From an uncultured Succinatimonas sp. (GTDB taxonomy: Bacteria; Pseudomonadota; Gammaproteobacteria; Enterobacterales; Succinivibrionaceae), in contig CALBLB010000013.1 in assembly GCA_937896115.1 (NCBI GenBank), positions 1 to 36,671 of the forward strand: DNA of 36,671 nt, given 5' to 3'. Each line of letters opens with the position of its first letter. Position 1 is the stretch's first letter. A program made the position numbers and the translations under genes. The notes under the pieces were generated by a model. That model was not told where the DNA came from, made no database searches, and was given only the letters and a program-made list of their open reading frames with translations. Below, one piece after another: positions 1 through 7,294 of this stretch.

Positions 1-1
1 T

Positions 2-49
2 GCGCTTTATGGCATCAAATCATGGTCTTTTACCCACTTTTATGCCTGA
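2..49 (+). CDS. mlaD: Possible C-terminal tail of MlaD (partial, cut by window start)
   Basis: Frame 2 is open from the window edge and ends in TGA at 47-49, encoding ALYGIKSWSFTHFYA. The LYG near its start resembles the LIGxFLYG-type end of MlaD, the inner-membrane MCE protein of the Mla system, which normally precedes mlaC. Only 15 residues are visible. Frame 3 is also open, to a TAA at 57-59, so the choice of frame rests on context and this short resemblance. Confidence 0.3.
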   Translation, partial: ALYGIKSWSFTHFYA

Positions 50-96
50 AGAGCCGTAAAAATTGCAGGTTGCAGGAAATTTCAGAGGAAATTGGT

Positions 97-708
97 ATGA
101 AAATTTTAAAAGCCGTAATAATTGCAATGATAATGCTGGCGACGTCATTGGCGTCTTATGCTCAAAATAACAATCCTTATGAAACGGCCAATGCAATTGC
201 TGTAAAAACATTTGATGATTTGAAAGCTAATCGTGATAATTTGCATGATAACAATGTTGTACTCGGGATCATAAAAAATGATTTGTTGCCGTATGTCGAT
301 GTACGTTACGCTGCATATAAAGTAATCGGTACTTCACTTAAGCAAACCAGTAAAGAAGAAAGAGACGCCTTTACCGATGCTTTCGGTGATTACATGATGC
401 GATCCATGTCAAATGCATTGGGCAAATATTCAAATCAGGAATTAAAAGTAAGTCCGGTTTCTGATGTTCCTTCTGATGTAACTATTGTTGCAGTTAAATA
501 TACAGTCACACAAAACGGTAAACCTGATATTAATTTTGTAGTTAAAATGAGACTTAATAAAAAGAGCGGGGAGTGGAAAGCTTTTGATTTGATAGCAGAA
601 AATATAAGTATTTTAGATGCAAAACAGGCTGAGCTTTATCCAGTGATAAGAGATAAGGGAATAAACGAAGCTATTAATGTGTTAAAAAATGCTAAGGTTT
701 CTGAATGA
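97..708 (+). CDS. mlaC: MlaC, periplasmic phospholipid-binding protein of the Mla system
   Basis: This 203-residue protein is the periplasmic lipid shuttle of the Mla pathway. In the known system it carries phospholipids between the outer-membrane MlaA-porin complex and the inner-membrane MlaFEDB transporter, keeping the outer membrane asymmetric. The ATG at 97 is chosen over longer in-frame starts because AGAGGAA lies 8 bases upstream and the product then begins with a signal peptide (Lys, hydrophobic stretch, LASYAQ, likely cleavage near residue 22). The mature part has the Tol-Tol-Ttg2D/MlaC layout: an N-terminal helix with NPYETAN, a central YAAYKVIGTSLKQTSKEER stretch, then a beta-sheet half with VKYTV and KMRLNKKSGEWKAFDL. 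The stop overlaps the start of mlaB by 4 bases, so the two are probably translationally coupled. Confidence 0.93.
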   Translation: MKILKAVIIAMIMLATSLASYAQNNNPYETANAIAVKTFDDLKANRDNLHDNNVVLGIIKNDLLPYVDVRYAAYKVIGTSLKQTSKEERDAFTDAFGDYMMRSMSNALGKYSNQELKVSPVSDVPSDVTIVAVKYTVTQNGKPDINFVVKMRLNKKSGEWKAFDLIAENISILDAKQAELYPVIRDKGINEAINVLKNAKVSE

Positions 709-956
709 CAGTATTTACTGAATTGACCAAGCTTACAGTTCCTGAATTGTGGAAACAAAGACAGGAAATTTTTTCGGCCGATTCGATAAATCTTGATGGG
801 GTGAAAGTCGATTCTGCCGGAGTGGCATTTTTGGTGAGATGGTCTAAAAGTTTAAAAAAAGGAAAAAAATTAAGACTTGTACAACCGAATGACGATCTTT
901 TGAAATTGATTTCGGTATTCAGAATTGCCGAACTTTTTGATTGTGAACGAAGATAA
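705..956 (+). CDS. mlaB: MlaB, STAS-domain subunit of the Mla ABC transporter
   Basis: This 83-residue STAS-domain protein fits MlaB, the cytoplasmic subunit that binds the MlaF ATPase and is needed for activity of the MlaFEDB complex. The sequence GVKVDSAGVAFLVRW matches the STAS loop and helix in which a conserved Ser/Thr follows Asp (E. coli MlaB has VDTAGLALL). It is slightly shorter than E. coli MlaB (97). The start codon overlaps the mlaC stop (ATGA). The gene closes the Mla operon; darP follows 14 bases after its stop. Confidence 0.88.
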   Translation: MTVFTELTKLTVPELWKQRQEIFSADSINLDGVKVDSAGVAFLVRWSKSLKKGKKLRLVQPNDDLLKLISVFRIAELFDCERR

Positions 957-970
957 ATACGGGAAACTTG

Positions 971-1534
971 ATGAATAACGACATACCTCATTTTGAAGGA
1001 TTTGATACTGCTCCGGATGAAATGAGCCGTAGCGCTCATAAACGTGAAGCTCAGGCTGTCAGGAAGTTGATAGAAGAAATTGCCGCTTTGGGAGAACAAA
1101 GTCTTGCCAAATTGGTATTACCGTCTGATGTACGTGAAGCCATAAATGTCGCCAGAAAACTACGTCCGCGCAGTGACGAAAAGAGAAGACAACTGCAATA
1201 TGCAGCTAAACTTATGCGTGATTATCCGGATTCTGATTTAAAAAAGCAGCTTTCATTGTTGGGAGCCTCTTCAAAGGAAGATCCCGATGTTATGCGTTAT
1301 GAAAAACTGCGCAGCGAACTTATCAATAACGGGGTAGAAACGATAAATTCCTTGTGCCAATTATGTAAAGATCTTGATCGCAATAAATTGCGTAATTTAG
1401 TAAAAAAGGCCAAAGAAGAAGCTTTAAAAGTTGAAAATGGTGAAGAAAAACCAGCAGCCCGTCAGTTGTTTAAGTTTTTAAAAACCGAAATAAAGAAAGC
1501 CGGGATCAAAGTCCCGGATACGTTAATTGCTTAA
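971..1534 (+). CDS. darP: DarP (YjgA), 50S ribosome assembly factor
   Basis: This 187-residue protein belongs to the YjgA/DarP family, which associates with late pre-50S ribosomal particles. Matching features are a charged N-terminus, the helix SRSAHKREAQAVRKLIEEI, the middle segment KRRQLQYAAKLMRDYP (E. coli RRRQLQLIGKMLRQ), and the C-terminal KPAARQLFKFLKTEIKKAG (E. coli PPKSARQIFQYLRE). An in-frame TTG at 968 abuts the ATG at 971; I chose the ATG. The gene ends base-to-base against the tldD stop: TAA at 1532-1534, TTA at 1535-1537. In E. coli yjgA lies beside tldE (pmbA); here its neighbour is tldD. Confidence 0.9.
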   Translation: MNNDIPHFEGFDTAPDEMSRSAHKREAQAVRKLIEEIAALGEQSLAKLVLPSDVREAINVARKLRPRSDEKRRQLQYAAKLMRDYPDSDLKKQLSLLGASSKEDPDVMRYEKLRSELINNGVETINSLCQLCKDLDRNKLRNLVKKAKEEALKVENGEEKPAARQLFKFLKTEIKKAGIKVPDTLIA

Positions 1535-2974
1535 TTAAGATTTTGTGCCTCCGACTGTGATTGAGTCAATTTTGAGGGTCGGAGTGCCGATCCCAACTGG
1601 AACGCTTTGTCCAGCTTTACCGCAAACTCCTATTCCCTTATCGAAGGACAGATCATTTCCTACCATGGAAACTTGTTTCATGGTTTCAGGACCGTTGCCT
1701 ATCAAGGTGGCTCCTTTGATGGGTGCGGTAATTTTTCCGTGTTCTATAAGGTAAGCCTCAGAGGTTGAGAATACAAATTTTCCCGAGGTAATATCTACTT
1801 GTCCGCCTTTGAAATTGACTGCATATATCCCCTTGTTTACTCCTTCAATGATTTCATTTTTGTCATAATCTCCTGGTAACATGAAGGTGTTTGTCATACG
1901 AGGAATGGGTAAACAGTTATAGCTTTCACGTCTGCCGTTGCCAGTTGGCTTTGTTCTCATAAGCATTGCATTTTGACGATCCTGCATGTATCCTTTGAGG
2001 ATCCCTTTTTCAATTAATACATTGCGCTGTGTATTATTGCCTTCATCATCAACTGACTGCGATCCTCTGCGTTCGGCAATAGTTCCGTCGTCTACAATTG
2101 TGCAGGCCTTTGAAGCAACCTGAGTACCGATCTTGCCGGTGAAATTTGAGCTGCCGGTACGATTAAAATCTCCTTCAAGACCGTGGCCAACAGCTTCATG
2201 TATTAATACTCCAGGCCATCCTGATCCTAATACTACGGTCATATTGCCGGCCGGTGCCGGTATGGCTTCAAGGTTTAATGCGGCTACGCGTACTGCTTCA
2301 TTGGCAATGCTTGCCAAGTCTTCTTCTTTAGTAATTCGGTCAAGCATAAAAGCTCCGCCTGCAGCACCAAAACCCTGTTCACGATTTCCTTTTTGCTCAA
2401 GAGTTACGCTGGCAGATAGTGAAACAATCGGTTTTATATCGCAGGAGATTTTTCCGTCGCTGTCGGCAATTAAAATCACTCTATATGAGCTAGATAATGC
2501 GGCAATAACTTGCTTGACTCTTGGATCAGAAGCTCTGACCAGAGCGTCTATGCGTTCTAATACCTTGATCTTTTGTTCTCTCGGAATACTAAGGAGAGGA
2601 TCATTTGCATCATACAACGGTTTTATTTTGGTGGTTTTTAAAGAAATTTTTTTAGGAGTAACGAGATCTTGGGAGATAGATCGAGCGGCAAGACAAGCCT
2701 CTTTTAAAGATGCGGCATCTAATACGTCGCTGTATGAAAATCCGGTTTTGCCTCCCAACACTGTTCTTACACCGACACCTTGAGAAATATCAAAAGAACC
2801 GCCTTTAATAATTCCTTCTTCCAAGACAAAACTTTCTGATGAAACTCTTTCGAAAAATAAATCTCCGAAATCCATTTTTCGTTCATGCAAAAGAGCCAGA
2901 GAAGATTCTATTATCCTGCTGTCAATATCTGAATTTTTGAACAGGATGTTTTGTGTCATTTCTTGAATATTCAT
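1535..2974 (-). CDS. tldD: TldD, metalloprotease subunit of TldD/TldE
   Basis: TldD is the catalytic zinc-protease half of the heterodimeric TldD/TldE protease. In E. coli this complex matures the microcin B17 precursor and degrades the antitoxin CcdA, and it acts on unfolded peptides. The metal-binding motif HEAVGH lies at residues 259-264 within VLIHEAVGHGLEGD. The C-terminal glycine-rich stretch GVCGKAGQSVPVGIGTP is also family-typical. Length (479) is close to E. coli TldD (481). The start overlaps the maf stop by 4 bases, so it is the last gene of an mreC-mreD-maf-tldD transcription unit. The partner gene tldE is in this window at 11749-13104, in a separate unit. Confidence 0.96.
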   Translation of the reverse strand: MNIQEMTQNILFKNSDIDSRIIESSLALLHERKMDFGDLFFERVSSESFVLEEGIIKGGSFDISQGVGVRTVLGGKTGFSYSDVLDAASLKEACLAARSISQDLVTPKKISLKTTKIKPLYDANDPLLSIPREQKIKVLERIDALVRASDPRVKQVIAALSSSYRVILIADSDGKISCDIKPIVSLSASVTLEQKGNREQGFGAAGGAFMLDRITKEEDLASIANEAVRVAALNLEAIPAPAGNMTVVLGSGWPGVLIHEAVGHGLEGDFNRTGSSNFTGKIGTQVASKACTIVDDGTIAERRGSQSVDDEGNNTQRNVLIEKGILKGYMQDRQNAMLMRTKPTGNGRRESYNCLPIPRMTNTFMLPGDYDKNEIIEGVNKGIYAVNFKGGQVDITSGKFVFSTSEAYLIEHGKITAPIKGATLIGNGPETMKQVSMVGNDLSFDKGIGVCGKAGQSVPVGIGTPTLKIDSITVGGTKS

Positions 2975-3567
2975 GATCTTTCTCCGTTTAAAATTCCGAT
3001 ACCTTGCGAGAGAAGCAATTCTGAAGTTTCATAAAGAGGCAATCCTATAACAGAACTTGCAGAGCCGTTGATTGAACGCACGAGAAAAGCTCCTTTCCCT
3101 TGAATGGCATATGCTCCTGCTTTATCCAATCCTTCTCCGCTGTAAGCATAATTTTGTAGCATTGATTCTTTAAAATTACCGAATGTTACTTGAGTCTGTA
3201 CACATTTTTGTTTGATATTTTTTTGTAGGAGTACACATATCCCGGTAAATACTTCATGTGTATGGTTGTTAAGCATTTTTAAAAATTCGAATGCTTCATT
3301 AGAATTACGGGGTTTACCTAAGATCCTGCCTGCGTACGTTACCACGGTATCTGCTGACAAAATGGTAGCGTCAGGGTAGTTTTTCTGTACAGCCAATGCT
3401 TTTTTCAAAGAAAGTCTTAAGACTAAATCTTTTGGTGTTTCATTTGGAAGTATGTGCTCATCAGTATTAGGAATTACTATGCGAAAATCGTCCGTAAGTC
3501 TGGAAAGCAATTCGCGTCGACGGGGAGAACCTGAGGCTAGGATTAAATTATTTTTTTTCTGGATCAT
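2971..3567 (-). CDS. maf: Maf-like nucleoside triphosphate pyrophosphatase (YhdE type)
   Basis: Maf/YhdE proteins hydrolyse dTTP, UTP and modified pyrimidine triphosphates to monophosphates, acting as housecleaning enzymes; some family members affect septation. The 198-residue protein begins with the hallmark ASGSPRRRELL substrate-binding loop. It has the catalytic SADTVV segment with a following GKP, and the conserved LDKAGAYAIQGKGAFLV and VIGLPLYE motifs. All point to the YhdE subgroup. It overlaps mreD by 20 bases upstream and tldD by 4 bases downstream, so translation is likely coupled. In E. coli the same gene follows mreD and is followed by rng and yhdP, which are absent here. Confidence 0.95.
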   Translation of the reverse strand: MIQKKNNLILASGSPRRRELLSRLTDDFRIVIPNTDEHILPNETPKDLVLRLSLKKALAVQKNYPDATILSADTVVTYAGRILGKPRNSNEAFEFLKMLNNHTHEVFTGICVLLQKNIKQKCVQTQVTFGNFKESMLQNYAYSGEGLDKAGAYAIQGKGAFLVRSINGSASSVIGLPLYETSELLLSQGIGILNGERS

Positions 3568-4069
3568 TAGAGATCGTGCCGCTTATATTTGTTACGAAGA
3601 AATTAAATAGCGGGCATAGCGGTAACCAAAGCAGGCCCATCAGTAAAGAAGGCATAAGAAAGTTTGTTTCGTAATTAGTTTGCATGATTACATGGGCTAA
3701 CCAATAGCCGCCTATTCTTACTATCAGGGAGCAAAGGCTTATGGTGAGGGCTTGTTGCCACAGCTTATATTTTGAAAAAGCAGAAAATTGAGATGAAATC
3801 AGGTATACCTGAGCGCATAGAGTAAGAGCATTTATACCAAGAGGAGCGCCAATCAGAAGGTCGATAACAAATCCGGTCAACCAAGCAAGCTCCAAACATA
3901 TGTTAGATCCGACTATTGTTGCAAAAAAAATCATAACGATAGCAGCAAAGTCGGGACGATTCTCTTCTATAAAAGGTGGTAATGAGGCTATTTGCAGGAT
4001 CACCGCTACCAATAGAAAAGGAAGCAGTAACAACAAAGGAGAGTGCATTTCTTTGTTTTTACTCATCAT
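3548..4069 (-). CDS. mreD: MreD, rod-shape-determining inner-membrane protein
   Basis: MreD is the small polytopic membrane member of the MreBCD elongasome scaffold that directs lateral-wall peptidoglycan synthesis. The 173-residue product has about five hydrophobic segments. The first is near the N-terminus (LLLLLPFLLVAVILQIA), the next two include AAIVMIFFATIVGSN and AWLTGFVIDLLIGAPLG, and the last ends in MGLLWLPLCPLFNFFV. The GFVIDLLIGAPLGINAL segment is the best-conserved MreD feature. Its start overlaps the end of mreC by 11 bases and its end overlaps maf by 20, so the whole mreC-tldD block is tightly coupled. Confidence 0.93.
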   Translation of the reverse strand: MMSKNKEMHSPLLLLLPFLLVAVILQIASLPPFIEENRPDFAAIVMIFFATIVGSNICLELAWLTGFVIDLLIGAPLGINALTLCAQVYLISSQFSAFSKYKLWQQALTISLCSLIVRIGGYWLAHVIMQTNYETNFLMPSLLMGLLWLPLCPLFNFFVTNISGTISNDPEKK

Positions 4070-5042
4070 TTAACCTTTTTTGTTCTGACGGATCTGTGTT
4101 GATGTGTGCATCTTCAGTAGACATGGATTCAATTAATTTTTTTATACGCTCGCGTCTTAATACCACTTTACCGTCGGTAGCTTCTTTTGGTGTTCCTATT
4201 CCTACCTCGTCGTCACCATTGCCGTGATACCACAACAAAAGAACGTAACGCATGGTAGTTGTGTCAACGGCAGGTTTCGCTTTAATAAAGGCGAAAGGCT
4301 GTGATTCTGAGAAGCCGACCGATGTTACTGTGGCAACAGGATACCCTTCTGGAAAAACTCCGCCTAAACCTGATGTTACTAAAGTATCTCCTACTTTGAA
4401 ATCGGTACTGCGAGGAACATTGTTGATCAATAGTTCATCATTACCGTTATCACCAGCAGCTATAGCTCTTACCTGATTTCTTGTGTTTATCACCGGTACT
4501 GCACTTAGATTATCAGTTAGCAATAACACTCTTGAAAAGGCATAGTTTACGGATATAACTTGCCCCACTAATCCAGTATCGGTCATTACCGGCATTCCTA
4601 CGTACACACCTGAGCCTGTGCCGCGGTTAATGACGACTCGTCGTTGGTAGAGATCTGCAGCTACGTCTACAACTTCTGCAAAAAGACGCTTAGAGGTTTT
4701 TCTAACAGGAGAATTGAGCATTCTCCGCATAGCTTCATTTTCAGACTCTAATGATTTTAAGCGAAGAATATCAGCCCGTTGCATAAAGTTTTCTGCTGAA
4801 AGTTTTTCGTTCTCTTTAATAAGTTCGCTACTGCTTTGCAGATGGCTTGAAACCATTTTTGAAACTTTATGAGGAGAGTCTGCTAATGCCAAGATAGGAT
4901 ACAAGGCTGTTTCCAAATAGTATCTGGCGTTACTGAGTGTCTTTGAACTCATATCCACGGCAATCAAAGCTACGGATATTAATACCAACACGAAAAAGCG
5001 GATATGGATCAGTAAATCTTTGAGTTCTAATTTTTTGATCAA
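4059..5042 (-). CDS. mreC: MreC, rod-shape-determining protein (TTG start)
   Basis: MreC is a bitopic inner-membrane protein whose periplasmic domain activates the PBP2/RodA elongation machinery. The 327-residue sequence has one transmembrane segment (FFVLVLISVALIAVDM), a coiled-coil region around residues 70-110 rich in Glu, Lys and Leu, and the beta-rich MreC core. In the core RRVVINRGTGSGVYVGMPV, GLVGQV and LLLTDNLSAVPV are typical. The only in-frame start upstream of the membrane segment is TTG at 5042-5040; an in-frame TAA lies two codons upstream. No strong ribosome-binding site precedes it. With the hairpin upstream, this suggests lower expression than mreB. Confidence 0.93.
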   Translation of the reverse strand: MIKKLELKDLLIHIRFFVLVLISVALIAVDMSSKTLSNARYYLETALYPILALADSPHKVSKMVSSHLQSSSELIKENEKLSAENFMQRADILRLKSLESENEAMRRMLNSPVRKTSKRLFAEVVDVAADLYQRRVVINRGTGSGVYVGMPVMTDTGLVGQVISVNYAFSRVLLLTDNLSAVPVINTRNQVRAIAAGDNGNDELLINNVPRSTDFKVGDTLVTSGLGGVFPEGYPVATVTSVGFSESQPFAFIKAKPAVDTTTMRYVLLLWYHGNGDDEVGIGTPKEATDGKVVLRRERIKKLIESMSTEDAHINTDPSEQKRLNDE

Positions 5043-5072
5043 GTGTTAGTCCGGGGAAATGCTACAAAACAG

Positions 5073-5098
5073 CAGGGATCCTGTGAGGAGGATCCCTG
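5073..5098 (-). terminator. Hairpin between mreB and mreC (attenuator or terminator)
   Basis: A perfect 9-bp stem (CAGGGATCC at 5073-5081 and GGATCCCTG at 5090-5098) has an 8-base loop. On the minus strand it is followed at once by CTGTTTTG, a short U-rich stretch. It sits 17 bases after the mreB stop and about 30 bases before mreC. It could terminate most mreB transcripts while letting some read into mreC, or protect the 3' end of mreB mRNA. Confidence 0.75.
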
Positions 5099-5115
5099 TG
5101 CTTATTGATTAATAT

Positions 5116-6165
5116 TTAGTCAAAAATTTCACTGTCTTGGGCGTCGTACATTTCAAGTGCTTTGCCACCGCCGCGAGCTACGCAGGTCAAAGGATCATCA
5201 GCAATGAGAACCGGGATACCGGTTTCTTCACGCAACAATTTATCCAGGTTATGCAACAAAGCGCCGCCGCCTGATAACACCATTCCGTGTTCGTATATAT
5301 CAGCAGCTAATTCAGGAGGAGATTTTTCCAATGCAGTACGTACGGCATTGACTATGCCTTTGATAGGATCGGACAATGCTTCAAGAATTTCGTTTGAGTT
5401 GAGAGTAAATGAACGGGGAACACCTTCAACTACAGAACGACCTCTTACAATTTCTTCGTGCATTTCCTGCTCTGCATAGGCCGAGCCTATTTCCATCTTT
5501 ACTTTTTCGGCTGTGGCTTCACCTATTTCGTAACGTTTGGTATTGCGAACATAATCGATGATAGCTTGGTCAAAACGATTACCGCCTATGCGTACTGAAC
5601 TTGAATAAACTACGCCGTTCAATGAAATGACGGCAACTTCGGTGGTACCACCGCCGATATCTACAATCATAGATCCTGTTGCTTCGGAAACCGGTAAACC
5701 GGCACCTATAGCAGCGGCCATGGGTTCTGTGATCAGAAATACTTCGCTGGCACCGGCTCCTTCAACCGATTCACGTATGGCACGTCGTTCTACTTGTGTC
5801 GCACCGCAAGGAACACAAACAAGCACACGAGGTGACGGTTTGAAAGGGAAGAAGTGGGAACCTGTCAAGACTTTATCTATGAAGTATTGCAACATTTTCT
5901 CGGTGTATTGAAAATCGGCAATGACACCGTCTTTCATGGGGCGTATAACTTCAATATTGTCGGGGTTTCTTCCAAGCATTTCTTTGGCAGCTCTGCCTAC
6001 AGCGCCTACTTTGCGTTGGGCACCGCCGTTGCTGTCTATTTTGACGGCAACTACAGAAGGTTCATTAAGAACAATGCCTTTGTTTTTTACATAAACGAGG
6101 GTGTTGGCAGTTCCAAGATCAATTGAAAGATCGTTTGAAAACATGCTGCGTATTTTTTTGAACAT
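5116..6165 (-). CDS. mreB: MreB, actin-like rod-shape cytoskeletal protein
   Basis: MreB is the bacterial actin homologue that polymerises on the inner membrane and positions the elongation machinery. The 349-residue length is close to E. coli MreB (347). The actin fold motifs are all visible: phosphate-1 loop SIDLGTANTLVYV (near residue 16), VCVPCGATQVERRAI, phosphate-2 loop MIVDIGGGTTEVAVISL, and the adenosine motif GMVLSGGGALL. The N-terminal MFKKIRSMFSNDL can form the amphipathic membrane-binding helix seen in Gram-negative MreB. It has its own upstream region with a TATACT -10 element and leads the mre cluster, but is separated from mreC by a hairpin. Confidence 0.98.
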   Translation of the reverse strand: MFKKIRSMFSNDLSIDLGTANTLVYVKNKGIVLNEPSVVAVKIDSNGGAQRKVGAVGRAAKEMLGRNPDNIEVIRPMKDGVIADFQYTEKMLQYFIDKVLTGSHFFPFKPSPRVLVCVPCGATQVERRAIRESVEGAGASEVFLITEPMAAAIGAGLPVSEATGSMIVDIGGGTTEVAVISLNGVVYSSSVRIGGNRFDQAIIDYVRNTKRYEIGEATAEKVKMEIGSAYAEQEMHEEIVRGRSVVEGVPRSFTLNSNEILEALSDPIKGIVNAVRTALEKSPPELAADIYEHGMVLSGGGALLHNLDKLLREETGIPVLIADDPLTCVARGGGKALEMYDAQDSEIFD

Positions 6166-6233
6166 TTGAGTCGGAGCCTACAGGTGCGACACGGTTTTTA
6201 CGCGTCTGAAACAAGGGAAATTTTTTAGACGAA

Positions 6234-6239
6234 AGTATA
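6234..6239 (-). promoter_or_regulatory. Candidate -10 element of the mreB promoter
   Basis: The minus strand reads TATACT within GTGTTATACTTTCG about 70 bases upstream of the mreB ATG. It matches the sigma-70 -10 consensus at five of six positions. No good -35 hexamer is seen at the right distance. The assignment rests on this element and its position between the ssb hairpin and mreB. Confidence 0.45.
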
Positions 6240-6269
6240 ACACACAAGGCAGGTAGCCATACGTTAAGA

Positions 6270-6301
6270 GGCATGTCCGCAATACTTAAAACGGACATGC
6301 C
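6270..6301 (-). terminator. Probable terminator downstream of ssb
   Basis: A perfect 10-bp stem (GGCATGTCCG at 6270-6279, CGGACATGCC at 6292-6301) has a 12-base loop. It lies about 60 bases beyond the ssb stop on the minus strand, before the mreB promoter. The U-tract is weak (CTCTTAACG), so the efficiency of termination is uncertain. Confidence 0.6.
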
Positions 6302-6359
6302 CAGATGTATGTACCAAATTTTGTCTTGTAAAGAAAAACAGGGGTAAATTTACATCAAA

Positions 6360-6992
6360 TTAGAACGGAATATCATCGTTCATTGTCATGGCAGGTTCTT
6401 CAGGTTCTGCTACGGGGGTCGTTGCCTGAGGCTGTGCAACGGGGGGCTGTTGTTGTCCGTAAGCAGAATTTTGATTCTGGGGATAGCCGGGGTTGTCGTA
6501 AGCTGGTCTTTGATTTCCATTTTGGAATTTATTGCCAGCTCCTCCGTATGATTGAACGTTACCGTAATTACCTGCAGAGGAACCGTATGCAGACTGATTT
6601 TGCTGATTGCCGTATGACGGCGTCTGTCCGTAGCTGTTTGGTGAAGAATTTGCATTTGCACGCCCCAACATCTGCATTTCGTCAGCCACGATTTCAGTTA
6701 TATAACGTTTTTGATTATCTTTATCCTGATAAGAACGGGTACGGAGTTTTCCTTCTACGTAAATTTGGGATCCTTTATGCAGGTATTGTTTTGCAATATC
6801 GGCAAGTTTTCCCCACATGGTGACGCGATGCCATTCAGCAAACTCGGTGTACTCGCCGGTTTCGGCGTTGCGACGAGATTCATTGGTGACCATGGAAATG
6901 GATGCAACTGAACGACCTGTATTAGTTGTTCTGACTGTTGGTTCGTCACCCAAATTACCGATTAGTATTACTTTATTTACGCCACGGGCCAT
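6360..6992 (-). CDS. ssb: Single-stranded DNA-binding protein SSB
   Basis: SSB coats single-stranded DNA in replication, recombination and repair and recruits partners through its C-terminal tip. The 210-residue protein has the OB fold at residues 1-110, with GVNKVILIGNLGDEPTVR and EWHRVTMWGKLADIAKQYLHKGSQIYVEGKL. A disordered linker follows, rich in Gly, Asn, Gln, Ser, Tyr and Pro (about 115-200), and the acidic tip ends DDIPF, the partner-binding motif. The linker makes it longer than E. coli SSB (178). It is divergent from uvrA, the same arrangement as in E. coli. Confidence 0.97.
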   Translation of the reverse strand: MARGVNKVILIGNLGDEPTVRTTNTGRSVASISMVTNESRRNAETGEYTEFAEWHRVTMWGKLADIAKQYLHKGSQIYVEGKLRTRSYQDKDNQKRYITEIVADEMQMLGRANANSSPNSYGQTPSYGNQQNQSAYGSSAGNYGNVQSYGGAGNKFQNGNQRPAYDNPGYPQNQNSAYGQQQPPVAQPQATTPVAEPEEPAMTMNDDIPF

Positions 6993-7294
6993 ATGTGATT
7001 ATCCTGTTATAAAAATGCTATCTTTAACTTTTAGCTTACCCTAAAATTTTAGATCCGGCACACGACATACGTTTTTAAAAACATAGGTTTTGGAAGTTCC
7101 GGAGCATAAAAATTTTTAGGTGGCGATATCCTAGCAGGTATGGGATGGAAAAAAAGTATCTTCAGGCGGGATCCGCCTGATAATGAAAGAGTGTTGTGGC
7201 AACGACATATTGTTAAGAGCAAACTAAAGTATGCAATATTGTCTTTAATTTTAAATAACTGTCTGATTTTTAAATTATTTGTGATTTAATAAAA
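6993..7294. promoter_or_regulatory. ssb/uvrA divergent intergenic region; no full LexA box seen
   Basis: This 302-base AT-rich spacer must hold the promoters of ssb (minus) and uvrA (plus). I looked for the gammaproteobacterial LexA box CTGT-N8-ACAG. I found only half-sites (CTGT near 7004, followed by TATAAAAATGCT, and CTGT near 7260), with no matching ACAG. The region also holds the hairpin at 7162-7180. The uvrA start is preceded by an AT-rich, poorly matching ribosome-binding region. Confidence 0.6.
7162..7180 (-). terminator. Hairpin in the ssb/uvrA spacer, terminator-like on the minus strand
   Basis: TCAGGCGG (7162-7169) and CCGCCTGA (7173-7180) form a perfect 8-bp stem with a 3-base loop. 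On the minus strand it is followed by AGATACTTTTTTT, an offset U-tract. No minus-strand gene precedes it, so it may stop antisense transcription leaving uvrA, end a small RNA, or structure the uvrA leader. Confidence 0.45.

Noticed and set aside
2133..2783. 216-codon plus-strand ORF opposite tldD
   Set aside because: It is the antisense shadow of a well-supported tldD and has no family features.
7003..7018. CTGTTATAAAAATGCT as a LexA box upstream of ssb
   Set aside because: The left half matches but the right half should be ACAG and reads TGCT.
7140..7289. Short plus-strand ORF of 49 codons just upstream of uvrA
   Set aside because: AGG lies only one base before the ATG, the product has no recognisable pattern, and the hairpin at 7162-7180 falls inside it. 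Chance is more likely.
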